A stretch of DNA of 64,000 nt, from NCBI RefSeq assembly GCF_013282155.1, contig NZ_BLWI01000005.1, positions 186,001 through 250,000 on the forward strand. The letters are read 5' to 3'. How positions within the stretch are numbered: position 1 is the first letter of the stretch; each line of letters begins with the position of its first letter. Origin of the DNA: Sulfitobacter sp. HGT1. GTDB lineage: Bacteria > Pseudomonadota > Alphaproteobacteria > Rhodobacterales > Rhodobacteraceae. The notes under the pieces are model-generated. The model was not told where the DNA came from. It ran no database searches and was given only the letters and a program-made list of their open reading frames with translations. Both the position numbers and the translations under genes were made by a program. Of the stretch, positions 27,623 through 35,777 are shown piece after piece.

Positions 27623-27667
27623 CGGAATTTCCAGAAAATTCCGTTTCGTTTTCTTTGAAAGAAAACG
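27623..27667. repeat. Two-module palindromic repeat, copy 1
   Basis: CGGAATTT/AAATTCCG (27623-27643, 5-base loop) is followed by CGTTTTCTTT/AAAGAAAACG (27647-27667, 1-base centre). It lies between the DUF188 gene and the HAD gene, both on the minus strand, where it could act as terminator. The same two modules in the same relative order occur at 49461-49506. Confidence 0.7.
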
Positions 27668-27674
27668 GCCAGCG

Positions 27675-28124
27675 CTATCGCTGAGCCGCTCTGATTTCAC
27701 GTTCCAAGGCTTCCAGAAAACGGGAGCGGTCCGCTTTTGTAAAGCTTTTCCCGCCGCCTTGCCGGAAGGGGTCGGCGGCACGCAAGTCTGCCATGAGATC
27801 ACGGGTCGCAAGGACGTTGCCGATATTCGCTGCGGTCAGCGCTTCGCCGTTATGTTTCAAAACGCGCGCGCCCGCTTCGACGCAACGCGCGGCAAGGGGG
27901 ATATCGCCGGTTACGACGACATCGCCAGCGCCACAGCGTTCGGCAATCCAGATATCCGCAACGTCCGGCCCGTCTGGCACGATGACGTTTTCGACCAATG
28001 GGTTTTGCGACGGACGCAAGCCGCCATTCGACACGATGTACATCCGGATTTTGTGGCGCGTTGCGACGCGTTCGGCCTCGGCTTTTACGGGGCAGGCATC
28101 GGCGTCTATGTAGAGGGATGTCAT
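27675..28124 (-). CDS. YaiI/YqxD family protein (DUF188)
   Basis: 149 residues from the ATG at 28124, which begins [20 protein letters not shown], the hallmark start of this family. Further conserved parts are [49 protein letters not shown] and the tail [24 protein letters not shown]. The fold is a PIN-like domain with acidic residues (DADAC, DGPDVAD, TGD), so a nuclease-like role is possible but undemonstrated as far as I know. It starts 10 bp after the S-formylglutathione hydrolase stop. Confidence 0.93.
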   Translation of the reverse strand: MTSLYIDADACPVKAEAERVATRHKIRMYIVSNGGLRPSQNPLVENVIVPDGPDVADIWIAERCGAGDVVVTGDIPLAARCVEAGARVLKHNGEALTAANIGNVLATRDLMADLRAADPFRQGGGKSFTKADRSRFLEALEREIRAAQR

Positions 28125-28134
28125 GACAAGTTGA

Positions 28135-28968
28135 TCAATCTGCGTAGAGCGCGTCGGCATGGAAGGCGATGTGGTCTTCCATGAAGGTTGAGATGAAGAA
28201 ATAGCTGTGATCATACCCCGGTTGCATGCGGAAGGTGGCATTCTGGCGGCGCTTGGCGATTGCTGCGGCCAGGGCTTCGGGTTTGAGAAGGTCAAGGAAT
28301 TGATCATCTGTGCCCTGGTCGATCAAAACCGGACCGGGAAAGCCTTTTTCGGCCATCAAAAGCGTGGCGTCGTGGTTGGCCCATGCGGCCTTGTCCGGGC
28401 CGAGATAGGCGCTGAGCTGTTTGCGGCCCCAGTCGCTGTCGGAGGGGTTTGCAATTGGCGCAAAGGCCGACACTGATTTGAAGCGCCCGTCGAGATTCAT
28501 CGCGAGGGTCAGTGCGCCATGCCCGCCCATGGAATGGCCGCTGATGGCCTGGCGGTCCATATCAAGCGAGAATTCTTCGGCGAGTAGCGCTGGCAGTTCG
28601 TCGGCGATATAGTTCCACATCTGGAAATGCGGCTGCCAAGGGTCCTGGGTGGCGTTGACATAGAACCCGGCACCTTTGCCAAGATCATAGGCATCATCAT
28701 CCGCGACATCGTCGCCCCGGGGGGAGGTGTCTGGGAAAACGACGGCGATCCCGTGTTCAGACGCCCAGGCCTGTGCACCTGCTTTGGTCATGGCGTTTTC
28801 ATGGGTGCAGGTGAGGCCTGAAAGGAACCAAAGCAGCGGGACCGGCCCTTGTTTGGCTTCTTCGGGCAGGAAAAGGGCGAAGGTCATTTCGCAATTGCAG
28901 GAGGTGGACAGGTGAGAATAAACGCCTTGGGTGCCGCGGAAGCTGGCATTTTCGGAAACGGTTTTCAT
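28135..28968 (-). CDS. fghA: S-formylglutathione hydrolase
   Basis: 277 residues from the ATG at 28968 with AGGAGA 7 bases upstream; an earlier in-frame start lacks support. Esterase-D family features: [66 protein letters not shown], the nucleophile elbow [16 protein letters not shown], Asp in [10 protein letters not shown] and His in [10 protein letters not shown]. It releases formate and glutathione in the glutathione-dependent formaldehyde pathway. The usual partner, class III alcohol dehydrogenase, is not in this window. Confidence 0.96.
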   Translation of the reverse strand: MKTVSENASFRGTQGVYSHLSTSCNCEMTFALFLPEEAKQGPVPLLWFLSGLTCTHENAMTKAGAQAWASEHGIAVVFPDTSPRGDDVADDDAYDLGKGAGFYVNATQDPWQPHFQMWNYIADELPALLAEEFSLDMDRQAISGHSMGGHGALTLAMNLDGRFKSVSAFAPIANPSDSDWGRKQLSAYLGPDKAAWANHDATLLMAEKGFPGPVLIDQGTDDQFLDLLKPEALAAAIAKRRQNATFRMQPGYDHSYFFISTFMEDHIAFHADALYAD

Positions 28969-29070
28969 GGGGTTTCTCCTGTGGTGCGATGTTGCTTTAT
29001 GGCTAGCGGGCATTGGCGCGGGCGGCAAGGGCTGGACGCTTCGCGATGAGTATTTGGAAAAGGGTGAAGC

Positions 29071-30000
29071 CTAGAAGGTTGTGACCCACGCGATGATCGC
29101 GCTTACCGTAAAGATGCTGAGGGCGGTAGAAACGAGGATGGCTGCGGATACGCGGGCCGGACCGACGTTGTAGTGTTGTGCAAGCATGTAGACGTTGCCT
29201 GCCACCGGGAGGGACGCGGCGGCGATGATAACGCCCGCTTTGTAGGGGTCGACCTTGAAGAACCACAAGGCGGCCATGGCGACAAAGGCAGGGTGTAGCA
29301 CGAGTTTGCAAAAGGTCAGCCAGCCGGCGACCTGAAGCTTTTCAGCTGATTTTGACGCGAGTGATGCGCCAATCGCGAAGAGCGCGCCGGGGGTTGCGGC
29401 ACCGCCCAGGATGACCAGGAAATCGTTCATCGGGGTCGGGATCGGGATGCGCAGGCCGGACCAGACAAAGCCCAGAGTCATTGCGACAATCATCGGGTTT
29501 TTCAGAAGGCCCATGCCGATTGTGCGCAAGACGCGCAGGCTCATCTGGCCATCGCGGCTGCCGGTGATGAGGATCACGATCAAGCTGGAGAAGACGATCA
29601 AATCGACAGCAAGAACCAGCACGACGGGGCCAATTGCGTCGGGCCCCAAAAGGAGGGTGAGCATCGGCACGCCCAGAAAGCCGGTATTGCCGATAACGGC
29701 GCATTGCGCTTCCATCGCGTTATTCGCGACATCAAGGTTGCGCAGGAAACCTATGATCGTTGCGATGCCATAGACGAAGGCGGTGCCCCAGAGATAGGCC
29801 GCGACAAGGCGGCTGTCCCAGACGTCGGCCAAAGACAGGTTCGCCGCAAAATGGAAGAGCATTGCCGAGAGGGCAAAGTAAAAGACGAATTTGGTCAGAT
29901 AGGCTGTTGCTTCGGTCGTAAAGAAACGGGTTCGGCCGGCCCAGTATCCCAGACCGATCAGCGCGAAAAATGGCAGTGTTTTGAGGAAGATCGCCAGCAT
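29071..30000 (-). CDS. AEC-family (auxin efflux carrier-like) transporter
   Basis: 309 residues from the ATG at 30000 (MLAIFLKTLPFFALIGLGYWAGR), a standard AEC beginning. About ten helices; conserved segments include NTGFLGVPMLTLLLGPDA, GGAATPGALFAIGASLA and SLPVAGNVYMLAQHYNV. Members export malonate, malate or similar small organic acids; the substrate here is unknown. There is no ribosome site before this ATG, and the frame stays open upstream to 30270 and beyond, where it encodes the C-terminal helices of a decayed mbfA gene. Translation may therefore start earlier or be coupled to the relic. The 399-residue reading should be seen as a chimera. Confidence 0.88.
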   Translation of the reverse strand: MLAIFLKTLPFFALIGLGYWAGRTRFFTTEATAYLTKFVFYFALSAMLFHFAANLSLADVWDSRLVAAYLWGTAFVYGIATIIGFLRNLDVANNAMEAQCAVIGNTGFLGVPMLTLLLGPDAIGPVVLVLAVDLIVFSSLIVILITGSRDGQMSLRVLRTIGMGLLKNPMIVAMTLGFVWSGLRIPIPTPMNDFLVILGGAATPGALFAIGASLASKSAEKLQVAGWLTFCKLVLHPAFVAMAALWFFKVDPYKAGVIIAAASLPVAGNVYMLAQHYNVGPARVSAAILVSTALSIFTVSAIIAWVTTF

Positions 30001-30054
30001 GTTGAATTCGTAGCGGGCAACGGGGTTAGGTGCAACTGCGTGTTGCGGTCGCCC

Positions 30055-30661
30055 TGACCCGATCACAACCCCAACGGCGAATACCAATGCGCCGCCCAGG
30101 ACGATCTGGAATGCGGCGCGGAAAAACGGTGTGTTCATATAGCGGTTCTGGATCCAGACAATGGCCCAAACTTCAACGAACACAACGGCGAAGGCGCTGA
30201 GGGTCGCGGTCCAGAAATCGGTGATCAAATAGGGCAGCGCGTGGCCCAACCCGCCAAGTGTTGTCATCACGCCAGCCGACAGGCCGCGTTGACCGGCGAG
30301 CCACGGCCCGAAATCTGACCATCGTCAGAGGCGGCTTCGGTGAAGCCCATCGAGATGCCTGCCCCCAGCGATGCCGCAAGGCCCACCAAAAATCTTGTCC
30401 ATGTGGCTTGCTTCGGCAGCGGCCAGATCACCAAGCAGCTTGCGGGTTGAGGCATCGGTGGTGCGGGTGGCGGCCAGAAGGTAGAATGCCTCGGCTGATT
30501 TTTCCATCGCGGCGGATCAAGGGGATCATCGGGCCAAAGCGTTCGGTGTGCAGGTCAATCGGCCGTTGGCGATGGCCGCCTTCCTCGGAGGAGATCGCGA
30601 GGGCGATGATTTTCTGCTCGGAGAAATCCTTGAGACGTTTGCGGTTAAGGGAAAACAGCAC
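30055..30661 (-). pseudogene. mbfA: Decayed mbfA (ferritin-like/VIT1 iron exporter)
   Basis: Pieces of one MbfA-type protein lie in order but in different frames. From 30661: KRLKDFSEQKIIALAISSEE joined directly to [24 protein letters not shown], missing roughly 30 ferritin residues. Then from 30507: [20 protein letters not shown] and [17 protein letters not shown]. Next, another frame: [20 protein letters not shown], then [11 protein letters not shown]. Finally a third frame: [20 protein letters not shown] through VVIGSG (to about 30055). At least three internal deletions and frame changes are needed. MbfA normally has about 325 residues and exports iron. The C-terminal piece has lost its stop and runs in frame into the AEC gene. 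Confidence 0.88.
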
Positions 30662-30679
30662 CGGACATCTTTTTCATGA

Positions 30680-30696
30680 TTTAGAATGACTCTAAA
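30680..30696. promoter_or_regulatory. Iron-control element (ICE, Irr box) upstream of the mbfA relic
   Basis: TTTAGAATGACTCTAAA matches the Irr-binding ICE pattern TTTAGAA-N3-TTCTAAA at all but one position and lies 18 bp before the mbfA relic's first codon. Irr control of mbfA through such boxes is established in alphaproteobacteria. Its survival here is odd since the target gene is broken. Confidence 0.75.
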
Positions 30697-30728
30697 CTTG
30701 AGGGCGGCGATATCAAGATCGTTTCGCG

Positions 30729-30774
30729 AGGCTAACCCGATAGCGCAGGGGATGCGCTGTCGGGTTAGCCTTTT
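30729..30774. terminator. Long stem-loop over the paaK stop codon
   Basis: AGGCTAACCCGA and TCGGGTTAGCCT pair, extended by AGCGCA/TGCGCT around a GGGGA loop, giving about 18 paired bases. The paaK stop (30765-30767) lies inside the arm. The T tract follows on the plus strand, not in paaK's direction, so it may protect the paaK 3' end or block antisense reading rather than act as a classical terminator for paaK. Confidence 0.6.
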
Positions 30775-32075
30775 GGTCGCTTGTCGATGATACGCACTGC
30801 TTTGCCTTCGGACCGCGCCACACCGCCCACGTCACTGACGTCAATCTTGACGCTGATGCCAACGGTTTCCTTGATCTGCGCGGCAAGGGCGGCTGCGGCA
30901 GCAGTGCGGGCATCTGCGCTGATGTAGGGTCTGGCGCATTCGCACAGCACGCGCATTTGATCCATGCGGTCGGGTTTGGTGAGCTCGATCTGGAAATGCG
31001 GGGCAAGGTCAGGGATGGACATCAATGCTTCTTCGATCTGGGTCGGGAAAACATTTACGCCGCGCAAAATGATCATGTCGTCACTGCGGCCGGTTACTTT
31101 TTCCATCCGGCGCATGCTACGCGCGGTGCCTGCCAGCAGGCGGGTCAGATCACGGGTGCGGTAGCGGATGATCGGGAAGGCCTCTTTCGTCAGCGAGGTG
31201 AATACGAGTTCGCCTTTTTCACCATCGGCAACGGGCTGACCGGTTTCGGTGTTGATAATCTCGGGATAGAAATGATCCTCCCAGATATGCAGGCCGTCTT
31301 TGGTTTCGACGCATTCGCAGGATACACCCGGGCCCATGATCTCGGATAGGCCATAGATATCAACGGCATGCATATCAAACGCCTGTTCGATTTCGACGCG
31401 CATGGCGTTTGTCCAGGGTTCGGCACCGAAAATCCCCACCTCAAGCGAGGATTGGCGCGGGTCGATGCCTTGGCGGGCGTATTCGTCAAGAATCGACAGG
31501 GCATAAGACGGGGTGACCGTGATGCCGGTCGGCTTGAAGTCTTCGATCAGGCGCACCTGACGGGGGGTCATCCCGCCAGAAATCGGCACCGTGCTGATCC
31601 CCAGCTTGTCTGCACCCAGATGAATACCCAAACCGCCGGTAAACAAACCGTATCCATAGGCGTTGTGCAGCATGTCACCGGGTTTCAGGCCGGCTGCACG
31701 CAAAGACCGCGCCACGACGCTGGCCCAGTTATCAAGATCGGTTTTCGTGTAGCCGACAACGGTCGGCTGACCGGTGGTGCCAGAGGACGCGTGAATGCGG
31801 GCGAGCTGCTCGCGGGGGACGGCGAACATCCCGAAAGGGTAATTGTCGCGCAGGTCGGTTTTGACGGTAAAGGGAAACCTGGACAGATCGCTGAGGTCGC
31901 GGAGATCGTCAGGATGGACCCCCGCATCGTCAAAGCTTTTGCGGTAAAACGGCACATTGTCATAGGCGTGCCGCAAGGACCATTTCAGACGCTCCAATTG
32001 CAACGCGCTTATCTCATCCCGGCTGGCGATCTCAATAGGGTCAAGGCTTTCACGGGCGGGGGTGAGGTCTTTCAT
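30765..32075 (-). CDS. paaK: Phenylacetate-CoA ligase
   Basis: 436 residues, the PaaK length. ANL-superfamily motifs: P-loop IHASSGTTGQPTVVGYT, GYGLFTGGLGIHLGADKLG, VGIFGAEPWTNAMR, IYGLSEIMGPGVSCEC, YRTRDLTRLL and GRSDDMIILRGVNVFPTQIEEALM. It activates phenylacetate with ATP and CoA as the first step of aerobic degradation. It overlaps the PaaI thioesterase gene by 4 bp. The epoxidase genes paaABCDE are not in this window, so they may lie elsewhere. Confidence 0.95.
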   Translation of the reverse strand: MKDLTPARESLDPIEIASRDEISALQLERLKWSLRHAYDNVPFYRKSFDDAGVHPDDLRDLSDLSRFPFTVKTDLRDNYPFGMFAVPREQLARIHASSGTTGQPTVVGYTKTDLDNWASVVARSLRAAGLKPGDMLHNAYGYGLFTGGLGIHLGADKLGISTVPISGGMTPRQVRLIEDFKPTGITVTPSYALSILDEYARQGIDPRQSSLEVGIFGAEPWTNAMRVEIEQAFDMHAVDIYGLSEIMGPGVSCECVETKDGLHIWEDHFYPEIINTETGQPVADGEKGELVFTSLTKEAFPIIRYRTRDLTRLLAGTARSMRRMEKVTGRSDDMIILRGVNVFPTQIEEALMSIPDLAPHFQIELTKPDRMDQMRVLCECARPYISADARTAAAAALAAQIKETVGISVKIDVSDVGGVARSEGKAVRIIDKRPKG

Positions 32076-32509
32076 TGGGTCATTTCCTCCTCGAAATGCT
32101 GGCCTTTTATGGTGCGAGACAGGCCACGGAACAGCGCGACGATGCGGCTGTCCTCCCCCGTGACTGTTACATCATAGATGCCGGATCGTCCGGTTTTTGT
32201 TTGCTCAATTGCGGTTGCTGTCAGGCGTTCACCCGCCTTGCCGGGGGCAAGATAGGTGATTTGATTTTGCTGGGCGACGACAAGCTGATTGTAACTGTTG
32301 CAGGCAAAGGCAAAGGCGCTGTCGGCGAGCGTAAAAATATAGCCGCCATGGCAAATACCGTGCCCGTTCAACATGTTATCCCCCACTGTCATGGAAAGCG
32401 TTGCGGCACCCGGCGCGATGTGGTCGATCCGCATGCCAAGGTTCTGGCTTGCCTTATCGGTGGCCCACATGGTGGACGCGGATTTTTCAGCACGTGCTTG
32501 AGGGGTCAT
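32072..32509 (-). CDS. paaI: Hydroxyphenylacetyl-CoA thioesterase PaaI
   Basis: 145 residues with the hotdog fold. The PaaI signature is clear: NMLNGHGICHGGYIFTLADSAFAFACNS, then QNQITYLAPGKAGERLTATA and GRSGIYDVTVT. PaaI frees CoA from dead-end phenylacetate-pathway thioesters. The stop overlaps the paaK start (ATGA), so the two form an operon with paaI first. The 117-bp gap to the divergent DUF2794 gene holds the promoter; I recognise no operator there. Confidence 0.95.
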   Translation of the reverse strand: MTPQARAEKSASTMWATDKASQNLGMRIDHIAPGAATLSMTVGDNMLNGHGICHGGYIFTLADSAFAFACNSYNQLVVAQQNQITYLAPGKAGERLTATAIEQTKTGRSGIYDVTVTGEDSRIVALFRGLSRTIKGQHFEEEMTQ

Positions 32510-32626
32510 GTCTGGCGGCCTTCATGTTTCATAAAGATATCATTTGCATATATTTTGTAACGCTTTCAAGGGATTTCATCCCACATAGGGCTTGATTTGA
32601 CCGATGATCGACGCAACTGTCAAAGC

Positions 32627-32977
32627 ATGACCTTGCACTTACATTCGTCAAACAACAAAAACGATCGCGCGCCTGAGCAGGTAGCGTTTCACAGAACCGA
32701 ATTGTCGCCGATCCTGTCGCTTTACGGTCGCATGGTCGCGGCGGGGGAATGGCGCGATTACGGGATCTCTTGCTTGCGAGAGGTCGCGGTGTTTTCGATC
32801 TTTCGAAGGACTGCGGAAATGCCGCTTTACCGGATCGAGAAACGGCCAAAGATGCGTTTGAAGCAAGGGATGTATTCGGTTGTCGGGCCCAACGGGCAGG
32901 TGCTGCGTCGCGGTCACGAGCTGGGCGCGGTTTTGCGGGTGCTGGAACGCAAGTTGATCCGTGCCGTTGACATCTAG
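32627..32977 (+). CDS. DUF2794 family protein
   Basis: 116 residues from the ATG at 32627; the open frame runs back to a TTG at 32597. The C-terminal half (SIFRRTAEMPLYRIEKRPKM, GMYSVVGPNGQVLRRGHELGAVLRVLERKLIRAV) is the alphaproteobacterial DUF2794 family, short cytoplasmic proteins of unknown function. The N-terminal 30 residues are polar and probably disordered. It stands alone, 31 bp from the convergent NlpC/P60 gene. Confidence 0.88.
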   Translation: MTLHLHSSNNKNDRAPEQVAFHRTELSPILSLYGRMVAAGEWRDYGISCLREVAVFSIFRRTAEMPLYRIEKRPKMRLKQGMYSVVGPNGQVLRRGHELGAVLRVLERKLIRAVDI

Positions 32978-33008
32978 CTGGTCGCGCCTGCCGAGGGCGA
33001 CGATGGAT

Positions 33009-33806
33009 TTAAGACCATTTGGAAGACGTTAGACGTTTGTGCCCGGTCATCAGGCCGTCCGTTTTTGCGATACGTTCAAGAGCCGCGGTAATCGGTTCTA
33101 GCGTGACGGCCATCTTATGGGCGTTTGCATGGATCATCAGGTTAGGCTCAAGCACGAGTGCAACATGACCTTTCCAGAACAACAGGTCATTGCGCTGATA
33201 AGGGGTGCCCGCAGGCGGGGCATAGCCGACCATTGCCAGCTGCTGGTCGCTGTCGCCGGGGCAAGGGATGCCGCAAGCAAGAAACGCCGCCTGAACAAGG
33301 CCCGAACAATCAATGCCCCAACGGCTGTTGCCCCCCCAAAGATAGGGCGTGCCCAGAAATAACCGGGCAATATCAGCAGGGTCTGACGCAAGATCGTCTA
33401 TCGGTTTCAGGTGCTGGATCGGGATGTAGCCTATTTGGGTTTCGGCAAAACCGGCCACGTGATCAAGAACGGTGATCTTGCTGCCAAAGCTAAGAGACAC
33501 CTGATCAGGGGATTTGAAATCGGCCTTTAGATAGGCGTGGGTCGCTGGCACGGACACAAAATGGGTGGCGTGCGACTGCGGGCCAATCGCCGTTTCGCGA
33601 ATATATCCGCAATAATCGTCTTTGCCGAGCTGCACATAGCACCAGCCGTCATCTGCGGCCAAAACCGTCAGCGCGTCCCCATAGATCGCCTGTCGGTCCC
33701 GCGCGCCCGATGGGCTGCGGCACAGATCGGCAACGGCGATCACGATCTGCGCCGGCTGTTGTTGCTGAACCTTGGCAGGATCAGGGGACAGTCGAAAATC
33801 GGTCAT
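33009..33806 (-). CDS. NlpC/P60 family peptidase with SH3-like domain
   Basis: 265 residues without a clear signal peptide. The N-terminal part (about 20-130) looks like one or two bacterial SH3 modules (VAVADLCRSPSGARDRQAIYGDALTVLAADDGWCYVQL, GYIRETAI). The NlpC/P60 catalytic domain (about 140-260) has the nucleophile in WGIDCSGLVQAAFLACGIPCPGD, His in FWKGHVALVLEP and a third polar residue in MIHANAH. Such enzymes cleave D-Glu-diaminopimelate or related peptide bonds. It overlaps the upstream M17 peptidase gene by 4 bp, a pairing I have seen in relatives, which suggests joint murein-peptide recycling. Confidence 0.93.
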   Translation of the reverse strand: MTDFRLSPDPAKVQQQQPAQIVIAVADLCRSPSGARDRQAIYGDALTVLAADDGWCYVQLGKDDYCGYIRETAIGPQSHATHFVSVPATHAYLKADFKSPDQVSLSFGSKITVLDHVAGFAETQIGYIPIQHLKPIDDLASDPADIARLFLGTPYLWGGNSRWGIDCSGLVQAAFLACGIPCPGDSDQQLAMVGYAPPAGTPYQRNDLLFWKGHVALVLEPNLMIHANAHKMAVTLEPITAALERIAKTDGLMTGHKRLTSSKWS

Positions 33807-35185
33807 TTTTTCAAAAGTGTATCAAATGCCGCGAACAACGCGCGTGTCGCCTGGCCGACGCCGCCTTTGGGGCGGGCGGGTGCTGCGGTTGGCTGCCAGC
33901 CGTATATGTCGAAATGCGCATAGGGGCTGTCTGTTACGAAACGGCGCAGGAACAATGCCGCGGTGATACATCCTGCAAATCCACCGGTGGGCGCGTTATC
34001 AAGGTCTGCTATTCCGGGTTCGATCATGGCCTCGTATGGCGTGTGGAAAGGCATGCGCCACACCGGATCAGCGTGAGTTGCGGCGGCAGCTTCGACCGCT
34101 GACACGAAGGTCTGGCTGTCACTGAAATAGGGTGCAAGGTCGGGGCCGACAGCAACGCGGGCCGCACCTGTCAGGGTGGCCATCGAAATAATCTGATCGG
34201 GTTTTTCTTCGTCTGCAAGCGCCAGCGCGTCAGCGAGGACCAAGCGACCTTCGGCGTCGGTGTTGTTCACCTCGACCGTCAGCCCCTTGCGCGAGGTCAG
34301 AATATCCTGCTGGCGGAATGAATTTGCCGACACAGAGTTTTCAACCGCCGGAATAAGCACGCGCAACTGGATGTCCATGCCCGTGGCCATGATCATACGG
34401 GCCAGGCCCAGCACCGCCGCCGCACCCCCCATGTCTTTTTTCATCAGACCCATGGATGCCGCAGGTTTCAGGTTCAGGCCGCCGGTATCGAAACACACAC
34501 CCTTGCCAACCAAGGTCAGTTTTTTACCCGTTGCGCCCCACCGCATGTCAATCAGGCGAGGTGCACGATCCGCCGCACGACCAACGGCGTGGATCATCGG
34601 CAGGTTCTGCGCCAGCAGGTCATCACCGGTAATAACGCTGATCCGGGCACCGTAGGCGTCAGCCAATCTGCGTGCGGCGTTTTCCAGATCAGGCGGTCCC
34701 ATGTCCGAGGCGGGGGTATTGATCAGATCCCGCGTCAGCATTTCGCCATCGGCAATGGCAATCATCAGGTCGGCATTTACGCCTTCAGGTGCCACAAGCT
34801 CTGCCAGCATGGGGCCGTTTTTTGCATAGCGATCAAACCGGTACGCGCAAAGCAGCCAGCCCAATGTCTCATTCGCGAGCACATCCTTGGGAAGGTCGGT
34901 TTCAAGCCGGTAGGCCCCTTTGGGCAGCTTTGCGGCGGCGTCGGCCAAATGGAACCGGCCCCTGCTGCGCGATGTTTGGGTGCCATAGCCCGCAACGGCC
35001 ATATCAACAGACCCGTCAGGCCCGGCGAAAACCAAGGCCTGACCCAACGCAGCGGTAAAGCTGTTTGCCGCAACCCAACCCGACACGGATGCAGGCTGGT
35101 TGGCCAGCCAATCATCAAGCTGGCTTTCGCCGATCAGATGAAGGGGGATGGCTTTGGCTGTCGGTTCGGCGAATTTTGCGGGCAT
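33803..35185 (-). CDS. M17 leucyl aminopeptidase family protein
   Basis: 460 residues. The C-terminal catalytic domain has the M17 two-metal site: LVGKGVCFDTGGLNLKP, MKKDMGGAAAVLGLARM and the signature VEVNNTDAEGRLVLADAL, then ATLTGAARVAVG. Lys and Arg catalytic residues (GKGVCFDTGG, AEGR) are present. The N-terminal domain is divergent and short compared with PepA, as in the cytosol aminopeptidase subfamily of alphaproteobacteria. It removes N-terminal residues from peptides in the cytoplasm. First gene of a two-gene unit with the NlpC/P60 peptidase. Confidence 0.94.
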   Translation of the reverse strand: MPAKFAEPTAKAIPLHLIGESQLDDWLANQPASVSGWVAANSFTAALGQALVFAGPDGSVDMAVAGYGTQTSRSRGRFHLADAAAKLPKGAYRLETDLPKDVLANETLGWLLCAYRFDRYAKNGPMLAELVAPEGVNADLMIAIADGEMLTRDLINTPASDMGPPDLENAARRLADAYGARISVITGDDLLAQNLPMIHAVGRAADRAPRLIDMRWGATGKKLTLVGKGVCFDTGGLNLKPAASMGLMKKDMGGAAAVLGLARMIMATGMDIQLRVLIPAVENSVSANSFRQQDILTSRKGLTVEVNNTDAEGRLVLADALALADEEKPDQIISMATLTGAARVAVGPDLAPYFSDSQTFVSAVEAAAATHADPVWRMPFHTPYEAMIEPGIADLDNAPTGGFAGCITAALFLRRFVTDSPYAHFDIYGWQPTAAPARPKGGVGQATRALFAAFDTLLKK

Positions 35186-35252
35186 GGGTCAGCACCTTTT
35201 GGGGCAATGGGTTCAGGTGCAGCCTAGTGGTATCCCAGCCAACCGCAAGCGG

Positions 35253-35630
35253 TCAGATTGACAGGTCCTGCACATCCCAAATGGCGGTTAATGATCGTTC
35301 CCCGACACGGATGAGCCGCGTTAATGTGGCGGCAATTGCAACCGGATCGGCCTGGTCGACGGCCGACATCACATCATTGGCGACGGCTGCCATCTTTTGC
35401 AGCCCGACCTGATCTGCAATGGCAATCAGGGACCGGCTGTTTTTGCGCAATTCCTGCCAGTCGGAAGTGCGGTACAACCGGTCGCAATGCGAGATCCGCA
35501 AAGCCAGTTCTTCCAAGGCGCGGCACACCACGTCTTCGGCATCTGTTTCGCCCAATTGTTTGTAAAGTGTACCCAACCTTTCTTGGTCGACGCAGACCTG
35601 TTCGGTTGGCCGCATTTGCAGAACTTGCAT
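35253..35630 (-). CDS. Hpt-like helical protein lacking the phospho-acceptor histidine
   Basis: 125 residues from the ATG at 35630, with AAGGGG 8 bases upstream; a GTG at 35639 would overlap that site. The second half (DWQELRKNSRSLIAIADQVGLQKMAAVANDVMSAV, then DPVAIAATLTRLIRVGERSL) has the spacing of a histidine phosphotransfer helical bundle, where families read xxAHxLKGxxxxLGxxxLAxxAxxLE. The position of the phospho-accepting His is Arg here (NSRSL) and the following Lys-Gly is absent. I infer a degenerate Hpt, possibly an inhibitor or partner of a response regulator; the resemblance is by eye. Confidence 0.65.
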   Translation of the reverse strand: MQVLQMRPTEQVCVDQERLGTLYKQLGETDAEDVVCRALEELALRISHCDRLYRTSDWQELRKNSRSLIAIADQVGLQKMAAVANDVMSAVDQADPVAIAATLTRLIRVGERSLTAIWDVQDLSI

Positions 35631-35777
35631 TTCAATCACCCCTTAAAAAGCCCCCATGACTGACCCCGTATATGTTAAGGGATGTGTTTAAATGGTTGAG
35701 CGCCAAGCGCCTTTTTGCTCGAATGTGATGAGAATTCAGGATAGTTACAGCGAGACACAAAAGGAGCGGATGATATT

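Noticed and set aside
28131-28139. TTGATCAAT as an Fnr/FixK half-site
   Set aside because: It falls across the end of fghA and the DUF188 start and lacks the second half at the right spacing.
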